Source of the DNA: Granulicella sp. S156 | GTDB taxonomy: Bacteria; Acidobacteriota; Terriglobia; Terriglobales; Acidobacteriaceae | NCBI RefSeq assembly: GCF_009766105.1 | Contig: NZ_LMUH01000025.1 | Location: 76,358 to 140,357, forward strand | Length of the DNA: 64,000 nt | Direction: 5' to 3' | Shown: positions 25,286-34,402 of the stretch, piece after piece | Numbering within the stretch: position 1 is the stretch's first letter | How the letters are laid out: each line of letters begins with the position of its first letter | Position numbers and translations under genes: made by a program | Notes under the pieces: generated by a model | What the model saw: only the letters and a program-made list of their open reading frames with translations | Databases searched by the model: none | Told to the model about the DNA's origin: nothing

Positions 25286-26239
25286 ATGAGCTTGACCCCT
25301 GGCACATTAGCGGTACTCTTCAACCCAACGGAAGAGCACGTCCAAAACCTGCTGAACTTGAAACGATTGTGCGAGACCATCGTCGCCGTCGATAACTCGC
25401 CAAAGGTCGATCCTCAATTACACGAGCGTATGCAGAGCCTGGATATCGATGTCGTCATCAACTCTAATCAGGGAGGCATTGCCGGCGCCTTCAATAAAGG
25501 CATCGAGAGGCTTCTGGAAAAACAGTGCGACCTGCTCTTCACCTTCGACCAGGACTCCAAGGTGTCTGAGGACTTCTTCAGCAAGATGATCGAGGCTTGC
25601 AGCAACCTCAACAGCCCGCACTTCCTGATGGGTCCGAAGATCTTCGACATTAACGTCGACCGCTATATTCCGCTGCTCATTATGAACCGTTTTGGCGTAA
25701 CCCTGACGCAGGTGACGGCGGAGGACCAGGGGTTGCTTCCCTGCTCTTCCATGATCTCCTCGGGTTCCGTCATGTCGGCCGAGACCTACCGGCTGGTGGG
25801 CTCCTTCCGCGAAGATTACTTCATCGACCAGGTCGACACGGAATATTGCTTTCGGGCTCATCGCAAGGGAGTGCCACTTTACATTAACACTGCGATCACC
25901 ATGAAGCATGAGATCGGCAAGCGGATCGACCGCAAGATAGGTTTCTTCAAGTTCATCCAGTGGAACTACATTCCTCTGCGCCAGTACTACTCGGCACGCA
26001 ACTGCATTCATATCTCGCGTCTCTATGCAGGCGGTCTGCCCTCCGCTGTCCTCATCAACCTCATCACGCTCGGGCAGTTGATCTCCGTGATTCTGTATGA
26101 GACGAACAAGCTCCGCAAACTAGGCGCCATGACCGCTGGCGTCATCGACGGACTGCTTGGGAGATACGGCCCCATCGAAGCACGCCACCCGCGCCTCACT
26201 CACTTCTGGACACAGCCGCGGCGCTATACGCAAGCCTAG
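25286..26239 (+). CDS. rhlC: RhlC-type rhamnosyltransferase 2 (GT2)
   Basis: A 317-residue family 2 glycosyltransferase; RhlC adds the second rhamnose to form di-rhamnolipid. The pattern TLAVLFNPTEEHV, IVAVDNSP, NQGGIAGAFNKGIE and LFTFDQDSK (the D-x-D metal site region) matches RhlC, as do MISSGSVMSAETY, YFIDQVDTEYCFRAHRKGVP and LRQYYSARN. The C-terminal LGRYGPIEARHPRLTHF corresponds to the end of RhlC. It follows rhlB by 57 bp in the same direction. The Burkholderia order is also rhlA-rhlB-rhlC with transport genes, whereas in P. aeruginosa rhlC is elsewhere. Presence of all three predicts di-rhamnolipid capacity. Confidence 0.9.
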   Translation: MSLTPGTLAVLFNPTEEHVQNLLNLKRLCETIVAVDNSPKVDPQLHERMQSLDIDVVINSNQGGIAGAFNKGIERLLEKQCDLLFTFDQDSKVSEDFFSKMIEACSNLNSPHFLMGPKIFDINVDRYIPLLIMNRFGVTLTQVTAEDQGLLPCSSMISSGSVMSAETYRLVGSFREDYFIDQVDTEYCFRAHRKGVPLYINTAITMKHEIGKRIDRKIGFFKFIQWNYIPLRQYYSARNCIHISRLYAGGLPSAVLINLITLGQLISVILYETNKLRKLGAMTAGVIDGLLGRYGPIEARHPRLTHFWTQPRRYTQA

Positions 26240-26278
26240 AGACACTGTTTGGCCTACAAGATGGACAAGGAAATCAGC

Positions 26279-27532
26279 ATGGGGACTTCGGCAGTTGCAA
26301 CCGTTCAGCTCACGACGCGCGAGGTCCTCGGCATAGGCGTCGTTCGGCGTCTGTGGTTTGCGCTGATCATCAGCACCTTTGGTGACTTCCTGGTGCTCTT
26401 CGCTGTGCTCAGTGTCGTCTCGTTCAAGATGCATGCGGCAGCCGAACAGGTCACCTGGGTCCAGATTGCATCTCTGATTCCCATCGTGCTGATCGGTCCT
26501 TTAGCCGGAGTCTTTGTCGATCGCTGGCCGCTTAAGCCCACCCTCGTATCCAGTGACGTGATCCGCGCCGGCCTTACGCTGCTCCTGCTGCTGGCGACGC
26601 AGCTATGGCACTTCTACCTCATCCTTGCAGTGATCAGCATCGTCTCCAGCTTCTTTGGGCCCGCGCAGCAGTGTGCCCTTCGCACTTCAGTTCCATCGGA
26701 GGGCATCATGGCCACGGGTGCGGTCATGCAGCAGGCCATCTTCGTGGTGCGCGTCATCTCTCCTGCCATTGCGGGTTTGCTGGTTGCTTCCTTCGGAGCA
26801 GTCTCGTGCTATCTGATCGATGGAGCCAGCTTCCTCGGTTCGGCAATACTGATCGCCTCCGTCGTTATCGGGAGCAAGGCCGCTACTCCCCAGAAGACCG
26901 AGGAAGACACACCGGGCGGTATTCGTAAGGTGTGGTTCGATATGCGTGTCGGCTTCAACTTTATCCTTCACCACCGCGCCATCTTCTTTGTCGTCCTTGC
27001 GTTGGCGGCGGCGATCTTCACGCTCGGGTGCTTCGCGCCGCTGATAGCGATCTATGTCCGAGAGAGCCTCCACGGCAGCGTGCGCCTCTTTGGCATCACC
27101 AGTTCCATGATTGGAGTCGGCATCCTTGGCGGCTTTTTTGCGGTCCAGCAACTGGCGAAGACCCACTCCAACAAGACACTGGTCTTCAGCGGGCTCGGCG
27201 GCATAGCACTCGGACTGCTGATCCTCAGCGTGATCACGCAGGTTGCCGTGACCCTCGTGGTCACCTTCACGATAGGCTTTGCCGTAGCGGCCATTCTGCT
27301 TCCGGCTCAGGCGCTGCTGCTGCAGGAGACTCCAGAGGATTTGATGGGCCGAGTCAGCAGCACCGGCATGTCCATTGTCTTTGGAGCGCAGGTGCTTGGA
27401 TTACTGCTCTCCGGATTTCTATCAAAGCTGATGAGCGTGCAGAGGATGTTTAGCCTGGCAGCATTGTTCCTTATTGGGTTAGTGCTCGTGGGGCGTCTTC
27501 TGCTTCGTGGGAAAGCCGCTCAGCAGCCGTAG
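26279..27532 (+). CDS. MFS transporter, probable rhamnolipid exporter
   Basis: A 417-residue major-facilitator protein with about 12 hydrophobic helices and the motif GPLAGVFVDRWPLKPTLV between helices 2 and 3, as in the MFS_3/enterobactin-exporter-like group. It starts at ATG 26279 (AAGGA 8 bases upstream), 39 bp after rhlC, so it is likely the fourth gene of the operon. Burkholderia rhl clusters also carry MFS genes, which supports an export role; this is inference from position. Its 3' end overlaps the convergent condensation-domain gene by 62 bases (27471-27532). Confidence 0.87.
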   Translation: MGTSAVATVQLTTREVLGIGVVRRLWFALIISTFGDFLVLFAVLSVVSFKMHAAAEQVTWVQIASLIPIVLIGPLAGVFVDRWPLKPTLVSSDVIRAGLTLLLLLATQLWHFYLILAVISIVSSFFGPAQQCALRTSVPSEGIMATGAVMQQAIFVVRVISPAIAGLLVASFGAVSCYLIDGASFLGSAILIASVVIGSKAATPQKTEEDTPGGIRKVWFDMRVGFNFILHHRAIFFVVLALAAAIFTLGCFAPLIAIYVRESLHGSVRLFGITSSMIGVGILGGFFAVQQLAKTHSNKTLVFSGLGGIALGLLILSVITQVAVTLVVTFTIGFAVAAILLPAQALLLQETPEDLMGRVSSTGMSIVFGAQVLGLLLSGFLSKLMSVQRMFSLAALFLIGLVLVGRLLLRGKAAQQP

Positions 27533-28868
27533 CGACAGGCTCCTCGATGGCATCCATCAGCAACTGAAGAGCGCGATCTCGAATGGCAAGCGCTTCACGC
27601 TGCGGCAGAAACCGCTCATTCGAAATGAATCCCAACTCTATCTCCTGGAGAAACTGAGTGGCCATCAGTGTATTGGCATTCTTCCACGGCACCGCGACCG
27701 TTCCGCCAATGAGGGCCTCGAGAGCAAACGTCTGATACCTGCTCTCAATCTTGATACGGCCAACGTTCGAGAAGGCAATATCATGCCCGCCCCTGCTGGA
27801 GCGCAGAAACTTGACGATCCCAGGTACGGAATCCCGCATCAGGTCGCCCAACATCATGTCTTCATAGACCTGCATCCCCTCTATTCCATCGGCGATGCTC
27901 TGTTTCATGGCCCGGGCGCGCGTCCAGAAATCAGCCTCTGGCTCCCTCCCCAAAGAGAGTTGGATCGTCGGGGCAAAGGCGAACATCATGTCGCTCTTCA
28001 CGGCACGGATAGACCGGCGAATGTTCACAGGACACATCATCTTGTTTCGGAAAGCTTTGCCCTTCACCTCGCGGAAGGCCAGCAGAAAAGCCACGCTGAG
28101 CGCGGCAAACAGGCTGGATCCTTCCGCCGTGCAGCGAGTGTTCATCTTGTCGAGCAGCTCCACTCCAGACTTCCAGTAGAGTACATAGGGATCTCCCGCA
28201 CCATATACAGGTTTTATGGCTGGCCATAAAGTCAGGAACAGCTTGTATATCATTGCTTTCCGTTTGGCCCGCCGAATCGTCTTTGCATCGGAAAGGACGT
28301 CTTGAGGAACAAGATCCGCCAGGGAGGAGTAGCTCGTGTACGGAACCAGCTCTGTGTCGGGCTGGTCAAGGACCAACAGAATCTCGCGGAGGAGTGTGAT
28401 GATCGATCCACCATCGCAGACGCAATGGTGGCCCACGAGCATCAGTTCGGAGACCTCGTCAGACCTGATCCAGAGCAAGCGCAACAGAGGGCCGGTCTGG
28501 GTCTCGAACGGCACATTCCACTGTGCGACCATGATGGCTCTCCAGTCCTCGTCGCTCTTGCGTTCGATGACCTGGACCGGGATCTCCGGAGCGCCTTCAT
28601 CCAGAACGAAGTAGGGTTCTCCTGCTTCTTCGACAACACGCGCGCGTAACAGCGGATGCTTCGCCTGCACCTTGTTGAGAGCGTTTCGCAAGTTGTCCGC
28701 AAGGATGACGCCTCGCACTTTCGCTGTCAGGGAACAGTTGATCGGCGTGACGCCATCAACGTACATAAAGCGCTCAAAGAACAGCATTTTTCTCTTCATC
28801 GCACGATTCTCAGAGGCAAAAGGAAGCTTAAACCGGGGCCGGGGATGCAGCAAGTATTCCATGCGCAT
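27471..28868 (-). CDS. Condensation-domain acyltransferase (PapA/phthiocerol-transferase-like)
   Basis: A 465-residue protein with one condensation-like domain. The catalytic HHxxxDG motif is H147-H-C-V-C-D152-G (numbered from the ATG at 28868) in LVGHHCVCDGGSIITLLREI. The opening ERFMYVDGVTPINCSLTAKV and KHPLLRARVVEEAGEPYF match PapA5-type and alcohol O-acyltransferases. These move acyl groups from CoA or carrier proteins onto hydroxyls. It faces the rhl operon and overlaps its last gene by 62 bp, so the two are physically linked. A possible job, by inference, is acylating rhamnolipid sugar or lipid hydroxyls. It could instead serve an unrelated lipid. An alternative start is ATG 28799. Confidence 0.82.
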   Translation of the reverse strand: MRMEYLLHPRPRFKLPFASENRAMKRKMLFFERFMYVDGVTPINCSLTAKVRGVILADNLRNALNKVQAKHPLLRARVVEEAGEPYFVLDEGAPEIPVQVIERKSDEDWRAIMVAQWNVPFETQTGPLLRLLWIRSDEVSELMLVGHHCVCDGGSIITLLREILLVLDQPDTELVPYTSYSSLADLVPQDVLSDAKTIRRAKRKAMIYKLFLTLWPAIKPVYGAGDPYVLYWKSGVELLDKMNTRCTAEGSSLFAALSVAFLLAFREVKGKAFRNKMMCPVNIRRSIRAVKSDMMFAFAPTIQLSLGREPEADFWTRARAMKQSIADGIEGMQVYEDMMLGDLMRDSVPGIVKFLRSSRGGHDIAFSNVGRIKIESRYQTFALEALIGGTVAVPWKNANTLMATQFLQEIELGFISNERFLPQREALAIRDRALQLLMDAIEEPVATAAERLSHEAEDAPRALTQ

Positions 28869-29025
28869 CAGCAGTTCGCAAACAGACAGGCTTGATCGGC
28901 CGAAGAAAACCCTATCTCGTCACCGCACATCGCGACAAAGAGGCGCACCCGTCGAAGCAACTGAGGCTGAACACATACCGCGTCTGTGACAGCGAGTGAG
29001 CACTACGTGGGTGGGGGCACAACAT

Positions 29026-30321
29026 CTACCAGAGATAGGTAGCTTCAATAGACGGGGAGCCTGTCCTGCCGTCGATTACTTTTGTTTGGAGGACGACCTC
29101 TAGATTCTTGTTCTTCCAATCAGAAGGCAGGCGTTTGTCGAGTTCTTTGAGAAGCTCGTTGGACGCGACGAACTCACCTGCTGCTTCAGTACCGTTTCGT
29201 CCAGCTCCCGCTATCACCATGACAACGCCACCCGTCGTTGGATCATAAAAACGAGCGACGATGGCGCAGTCTTCAATCACAGTGAGATGAGAGCCGGGAC
29301 CGGCGACGTTGCTGAGGGTATAAGACCACTGCTGAGATTGAGGATTCTGGGAATCTTCAACATGCAGACTCCCCTCGGAATTGAAGTGATAGCGAAGCGG
29401 CGCCAGGAGCTTCGTACTCCACAGATTGGACGGACCGCCGATCAGAACAACGGGGCGATCTCTCAGATCTGTCAGCGTGATACTCGAATCTATCTGAATG
29501 CGATAGGCCACATTGTGCTCCATCAGGGGCTTGGAGGCGTGCATGATCGCGGAGACGTCTTCTGCTGCAATATCGGGATTATCCTTAATCCAATTCGGCA
29601 GATCCTCTTTCCTAAGAGGTCCCTTCATAAAAGGGCCGTCCGACATAGCCGGAGCCGGGGCCTGTGGGATCCCAATGAGAACGGCCTGAGAAGGGGTAAA
29701 GAAGCCACCCCAGAGTTTCTCGAGAGGGCTCTTTTGGAGATGAACGATCAGGCCCCAGAGGCCACCCCCCGCCAATAGCCCCAGAAGGGGTACCACCCAC
29801 AGAACCCACCTGAAACGATACTTTTTCGCTAGCTTGGGAACGGTTGCGGTCTCTGCCGTTGTGCCTGGAATGCCAGGGTGTTCTGGGAAGGAGGGTTTTG
29901 CGCTGAAAGAAGCCTCAGATTCAAAACGCAACTCAGGGTGATACGACCCCAAAGGCAGATAGATTCGAACCTGAGTGTTGTTAACGGACTCAGCGTGATA
30001 CAGCGACAGTCTTTTACGGACTTCGCTGGCTGTATTTCTTACCGCAGGGTCTGAATTCGTGTCGTAATCGACCGGACGGCCGAAGACCTCAATTCCAATG
30101 GTGCGTTCCTTGATCTCGGAACCTTGCCCTTGGAGCGTTTTTTCAACGATATAGGAGAGAAAAGCTGGATAGCGCTTGCTATTTCGGAAATAGGGACTGG
30201 AGACGATCGCCCGAAGCTCCGCACGTACCAGTTCACACTCTTCTTCCAAAAACGGAGCCCGAGAAGAGTGGTCATCGAGGACTGATGTCCTAACCAAACC
30301 TAAAAGTCCCTCCATCGGCAT
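29026..30321 (-). CDS. Membrane-anchored putative regulator (paralogue A) beside an Oar-like receptor
   Basis: A 431-residue protein. Residues 30-130 are a cytoplasmic helical domain: LVRAELRAIVSSPYF, RYPAFLSYIVEKTLQG, EIKERTIGIEVFGRPVDYD, DPAVRNTASEVRKRLSLYH, then RIYLPLGSYHPEL. This module is familiar from acidobacterial membrane regulators, where it seems to replace a winged helix, but I know no formal name for it. One TM helix spans 171-194 (RWVLWVVPLLGLLAGGGLWG). Residues 195-431 should be periplasmic, with VVLIGGPSNLW and GGVVMVIAGAGRNGTEAA. It is divergent from a TonB-dependent receptor gene. Its paralogue at 57875-59215 has the same architecture and the same kind of neighbour. Role as envelope-sensing regulator is inferred. 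Confidence 0.7.
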   Translation of the reverse strand: MPMEGLLGLVRTSVLDDHSSRAPFLEEECELVRAELRAIVSSPYFRNSKRYPAFLSYIVEKTLQGQGSEIKERTIGIEVFGRPVDYDTNSDPAVRNTASEVRKRLSLYHAESVNNTQVRIYLPLGSYHPELRFESEASFSAKPSFPEHPGIPGTTAETATVPKLAKKYRFRWVLWVVPLLGLLAGGGLWGLIVHLQKSPLEKLWGGFFTPSQAVLIGIPQAPAPAMSDGPFMKGPLRKEDLPNWIKDNPDIAAEDVSAIMHASKPLMEHNVAYRIQIDSSITLTDLRDRPVVLIGGPSNLWSTKLLAPLRYHFNSEGSLHVEDSQNPQSQQWSYTLSNVAGPGSHLTVIEDCAIVARFYDPTTGGVVMVIAGAGRNGTEAAGEFVASNELLKELDKRLPSDWKNKNLEVVLQTKVIDGRTGSPSIEATYLW

Positions 30322-30661
30322 GATACGGGATTTATCTCGGACATGTACAGGTTCGCCTCTCTCGGTTTAGTGCGGGTTGAAAGTGGGTTAAGCGGCCTGG
30401 AACGGCGATCGGGACCATCCATCTATCTTGAACAAACATAAAGGCAAACTGACGTTTAGGACAACATGATGCGACCGTCCTACACCGTATCGTACTTCCG
30501 CATCTTGATACAGGTGAGGATGATGAATCTCGCCTAATTCGCGAAGCAAGTATGGTTGCCAACTGGTCTGCCAAAGTCGCAGAGAGTGGCTATGTATTAA
30601 GGAAACACTTCCTACATTCGATCTAAACAATCGCTCGTCACACCATTTGGAGGCAACATTA
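30322..30661. promoter_or_regulatory. 340-bp divergent promoter region
   Basis: No gene is visible. The region must hold promoters for regulator A (left) and the Oar-like receptor (right). The receptor ribosome site TTTGGAGG ends about ten bases before the ATG at 30662. I saw no strong dyad. Confidence 0.5.
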
Positions 30662-33600
30662 ATGGCATCCCCCTCAAAGACAGCTGTCCGAAAATTACAG
30701 AGTCTACTATTTCTTGTATTGCTGAGCATGATCACAATGCTCGGCCATGCGCAGACGATTACCGGATCCGTCCGCGGCACGATCACTGATCCAACAGGAG
30801 CCGTCATTCCCAATGCGACCGTGACGGCCACGAATACAGCAACCGGCGTCTCTTCCACGACACAGACGAACGGCGCCGGTCTCTACTCCGTTCGGTTTCT
30901 ACAGATTGGCAGCTACACGATCCGGGTCGCCGCGAAAGGGTTTGCGGAAGAGCATTCCTCCCCCTTCCAGCTTGAGATCGACCAGGAAGCCACTGTCAAT
31001 GTCCCCATGCATCTGGAAGGTTCCAGCACACAGGTATCGGTCAACTTCAGTTCTGCCCCCATCTTGAATGAGGAAAACCCAAGCCTTGGCGTCACAATCG
31101 ACCAGAATGCCATCGCCAACATGCCTCTGAATGGCCGGAGTTTTCTGGCAACCACGGTCGCAGTCCCAGGTTCCATTCACACCGGAGGCACAACCGACGA
31201 GCAGCCCGGGGTCAATGGAAATCGTCAGCAAGGAAACAGCATGTTGCTCGATGGTATGGACATCTACGACAACATCAACAACAGTGGCGTTCAAGCCCCA
31301 ACCTCCGGCTCGCAGCCGCAAGGCGCTTTATATATCCCAAATTCGGATGCCCTGCAGGAAATTCATGTCATCACCTCAAATGCATCGGCTGAATTCGGCA
31401 ATGTAAATGGCGGAACGATCGTCGCCGTTACCAAAAGCGGAACCAATCAGTTCCATGGCAATGCGTTCTTTCAGCTCGAGAACTACGAGATGAACGCCAA
31501 CACCTTTGCCAATAAATTTACGCCTGGTACGGCCACAGCACTGACTCCTTATACTCAGACCTTTTTTGGCGGTACGTTCGGTGGGCCGATCAAGAGAGAT
31601 AAGCTATTTTTCTTTGTTGACTATCAAGGCTTCCGCTATCACCAGAGCGGAACACAGCTGACAAGTGTGGCTCCAGCAGCTTTTCGTTCCGGGGATCTGT
31701 CGCTATTACTAGCGAACACCATCAACGGGAAAGCACATACGCCGCTGCAACTGCTTGACACTCAAAACAACAACGCGCCCTATGCAAACAATCAGGTCCC
31801 AGTCCTGAATCCAGTCGCACAGTTTCTCTTCGCGAATCCCGCAGCTTATCCTTTGCCGAATGCAGCGCCTGCGGATGGTATCGCCCAGAATAATTATTTG
31901 GGCCTGAATGATAGTTTCAATCGCAGCAATCAGGGCGATGTCAAAATTGACTGGAAGGCCTCTGCTCGCGATAGCGTAAGCGGCCGTTTTACAATGTCTC
32001 GCGATAACAGTGGAACCATTGGGAACCCAGTACCAGCTACATTTCCCAACGGAGCAGGCAGCGACAACTATACTTCGTTCGTCGTGAGCGAGGTCCACGT
32101 CTTCTCGACGAATGCCATCAACGAACTGCGTGCTGGGTTTGGCCGCAATGTACAAGCCTCTGGGTTGCCCACAGATCCCAGCGGATTATTTGGCACATCG
32201 GGAAACGCAAAGGTCGGCATCAATCTGCCTCAAAATGGCTATAACGGCTTTACCGACCAGGTATTCAGTGACAATAACGTCATCAGCAACATTGGCTCCT
32301 ACGACACCCCTGAGTTTTTCACGGAGAATACCTATTTCTACGGCGATAACTTTACGTTGCAGCACGGCCATCATCTGATGAAGATGGGCGTCCAGTTGCT
32401 CCGCTATCAACAGAACTACAGTTACTCCGGCAATGCTGGCTTGCTGGGGCAAATAAGCTATGACGGTGCTTTCACGGCTGGTCCAGTGCCAAATCCTAAC
32501 CCGAATAATGTAACCACTGGCGGCGACGGGTTTGCTGATTTCCTTCTAAACCGTGTCTACCAGCAGACGACTGAAAGCCAGATGGGCCATTTCGGTCAAC
32601 GTCAATGGCGCGATGGATTCTTCTTTCAGGATGACTGGAAGGTCTTGCCTAACTTAACGCTCAACCTGGGCGTTCGTTATGACTACTCGCAGCCTATCTT
32701 TGAAGTGCATAACCAGATGACGAATATCAATCTGGCTACCGGTGCACTTGAGGCGGCTGGTCAGAATGGAAATAGCCGTGCACTCTACAACCCGACCTAT
32801 GATCAGGTATTGCCTCGTCTTGGCTTCGCCTATTCGCCAACTCCAAAAACGGTAATTCGTGGCGGTTATGGTATCTCTTCTTACTTTGAAGGAATGGGTG
32901 TCAATCTGCGCCTCACGCAGAACCCTCCCTATCAGGAAGAGTATCAATCTCTAGCCGTGATCCCAACCACTCAGAACACTGCTGGAGCTCCTCTCAATGT
33001 CGGGCAAGGCGTCTCTACTAACCTTGCCTCCACAGGTACCTATAACGCCTGGAGCCCGGACATCCGGCCGTCCTGGACACAGGAGTTCAGTCTGACCACG
33101 GAGTATCAGATCAGCAATAATTCATCGATCCAGATCGGCTATGTGGGAGAGACTGGGCAGCATCTCGCTATTCCTAGAATGGCAAACCAATTGCCTTCTC
33201 CCTGCACAACTACACCTTGCGATAACGCTCCGTTTGCCAACTCCCTCGGACAAAACGTGGTCGTCAAGCTGACCGATACGGAAGGGATGATGAACTACAA
33301 CGCCTTCCAGGCCGTATTCCGCAAACGGGTCAGCAATGGCCTCGACTTCACAGCAAACTACACCTACAGCAAAGCCATGACCAATGCCGGACAGGGCTAC
33401 AACGGTCTCTATGGCACCAACGGTCAGTACTATCAGCAAAATGCCTATAACTTGGGACCAGAGTACGGCCCTTCCCCGCTGGATTCCACTCACAACGTAT
33501 CCGGATCGCTGGTTTACGAGCTTCCCTTCGGGCGCGGACGTCACTTTGGTACAGATTGGAACCGTATTACCGATCTTGCGCTGGGTGGCTGGAAGATCAG

Positions 33601-34087
33601 TGGCCTGGCTACTGCCTTCAGTGGAAATCCGCTAACCCTCACCTCGAACAGCAATTACAGCAACTTGGTCAAAAGCGCCGATGCCAGGGCCAACCACCTG
33701 AGGCCGCTTCATGTCGTCAACCGCTCGACCAAAGACTGGTTCGGAACGGACCTATCTGCGATACCCTGTACGACTCTCAACATCAATGGCAGCGTCAATG
33801 ACAATGGTTCATGCGCTTATTCGGAGGAATCCAACATCGCGTTCGGAACGGCAAGCCCCGGCTCTGAACGAGGCCCTGGTTTTGAAAACATAGACCTCTC
33901 CGGCTTCAAGGCATTCCACATCACAGATAGCCAGAATCTGGAGTTCCGGGCAGATGCCTTCAACGCTTTCAACTTTGCCAGCTATAGCAATCCCGATACT
34001 GGGGTCAACGATTCGAACTTCGGACAAATTACCTCAACCCGCAATAACCCACGCACGCTGCAACTCGCACTAAATTACCGTTTCTAA
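30662..34087 (+). CDS. Oar-like TonB-dependent outer-membrane receptor 1
   Basis: A 1141-residue protein. Signal peptide SLLFLVLLSMITMLGHAQ (cleaved near residue 32), then a carboxypeptidase-regulatory-like beta-sandwich (TGSVRGTITDPTGAVIPNAT; LYSVRFLQIGSYTIRV). A plug domain follows (NMPLNGRSFLATTVAVPG; ITSNASAEFGNVNGGTIVAV; SGTNQFHGNAFFQLEN), then a long beta-barrel with FFQDDWKVLPNLTLNLGVRY and a terminal aromatic residue (LALNYRF). Such receptors import large substrates using TonB energy. In acidobacteria many copies occur and are thought to take up glycans or peptides. The substrate is unknown; the neighbour downstream is a GH92 mannosidase, so mannose-containing oligosaccharides are a guess. 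GGAGG precedes the ATG. Confidence 0.9.
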   Translation: MASPSKTAVRKLQSLLFLVLLSMITMLGHAQTITGSVRGTITDPTGAVIPNATVTATNTATGVSSTTQTNGAGLYSVRFLQIGSYTIRVAAKGFAEEHSSPFQLEIDQEATVNVPMHLEGSSTQVSVNFSSAPILNEENPSLGVTIDQNAIANMPLNGRSFLATTVAVPGSIHTGGTTDEQPGVNGNRQQGNSMLLDGMDIYDNINNSGVQAPTSGSQPQGALYIPNSDALQEIHVITSNASAEFGNVNGGTIVAVTKSGTNQFHGNAFFQLENYEMNANTFANKFTPGTATALTPYTQTFFGGTFGGPIKRDKLFFFVDYQGFRYHQSGTQLTSVAPAAFRSGDLSLLLANTINGKAHTPLQLLDTQNNNAPYANNQVPVLNPVAQFLFANPAAYPLPNAAPADGIAQNNYLGLNDSFNRSNQGDVKIDWKASARDSVSGRFTMSRDNSGTIGNPVPATFPNGAGSDNYTSFVVSEVHVFSTNAINELRAGFGRNVQASGLPTDPSGLFGTSGNAKVGINLPQNGYNGFTDQVFSDNNVISNIGSYDTPEFFTENTYFYGDNFTLQHGHHLMKMGVQLLRYQQNYSYSGNAGLLGQISYDGAFTAGPVPNPNPNNVTTGGDGFADFLLNRVYQQTTESQMGHFGQRQWRDGFFFQDDWKVLPNLTLNLGVRYDYSQPIFEVHNQMTNINLATGALEAAGQNGNSRALYNPTYDQVLPRLGFAYSPTPKTVIRGGYGISSYFEGMGVNLRLTQNPPYQEEYQSLAVIPTTQNTAGAPLNVGQGVSTNLASTGTYNAWSPDIRPSWTQEFSLTTEYQISNNSSIQIGYVGETGQHLAIPRMANQLPSPCTTTPCDNAPFANSLGQNVVVKLTDTEGMMNYNAFQAVFRKRVSNGLDFTANYTYSKAMTNAGQGYNGLYGTNGQYYQQNAYNLGPEYGPSPLDSTHNVSGSLVYELPFGRGRHFGTDWNRITDLALGGWKISGLATAFSGNPLTLTSNSNYSNLVKSADARANHLRPLHVVNRSTKDWFGTDLSAIPCTTLNINGSVNDNGSCAYSEESNIAFGTASPGSERGPGFENIDLSGFKAFHITDSQNLEFRADAFNAFNFASYSNPDTGVNDSNFGQITSTRNNPRTLQLALNYRF

Positions 34088-34099
34088 GCTCTGTCCGGG

Positions 34100-34130
34100 G
34101 ATGGAGGCTGCATCAATAGATGCCTCCATC
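34100..34130 (+). terminator. Hairpin terminator after receptor 1
   Basis: GATGGAGGCTGCATC (34100-34114) pairs with GATGCCTCCATC (34119-34130) apart from a two-base bulge, giving a 12-bp stem and a 4-base loop 12 bases after the stop codon. The T tract is weak. Confidence 0.6.
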
Positions 34131-34165
34131 TCCGTCTACCTTACGACGACTTCTCCTCACTATTT

Positions 34166-34187
34166 CGGCTCTCACATGTGAGAGCCG
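34166..34187. terminator. 22-bp perfect palindrome between receptor 1 and GH92
   Basis: CGGCTCTCACA (34166-34176) is followed directly by its reverse complement TGTGAGAGCCG (34177-34187), then TTGTTCTC. It may be a second terminator (9-bp stem, CATG loop) or a dimeric operator for the GH92 gene 216 bases downstream. The rest of 34088-34402 holds no gene that I can see. Confidence 0.5.
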
Positions 34188-34402
34188 TTGTTCTCTCCTC
34201 TACTATTAGATTTCCGGATTCAATCGGCGTCATTCCTGCCGTCCAATCCACTAGCAGCAACCAAACGACAAGTGCGTTCGGCCGGCCAAAGTATGTTGAT
34301 CCCTGTCGAACTGCGTAAAGGTCGGTATCGATACCAAACGGGCTATTTTCGTCTTTGAAACGTCTCAATGTCATACTAGTTGTATTTGAAAGGCACTTTT
34401 TA

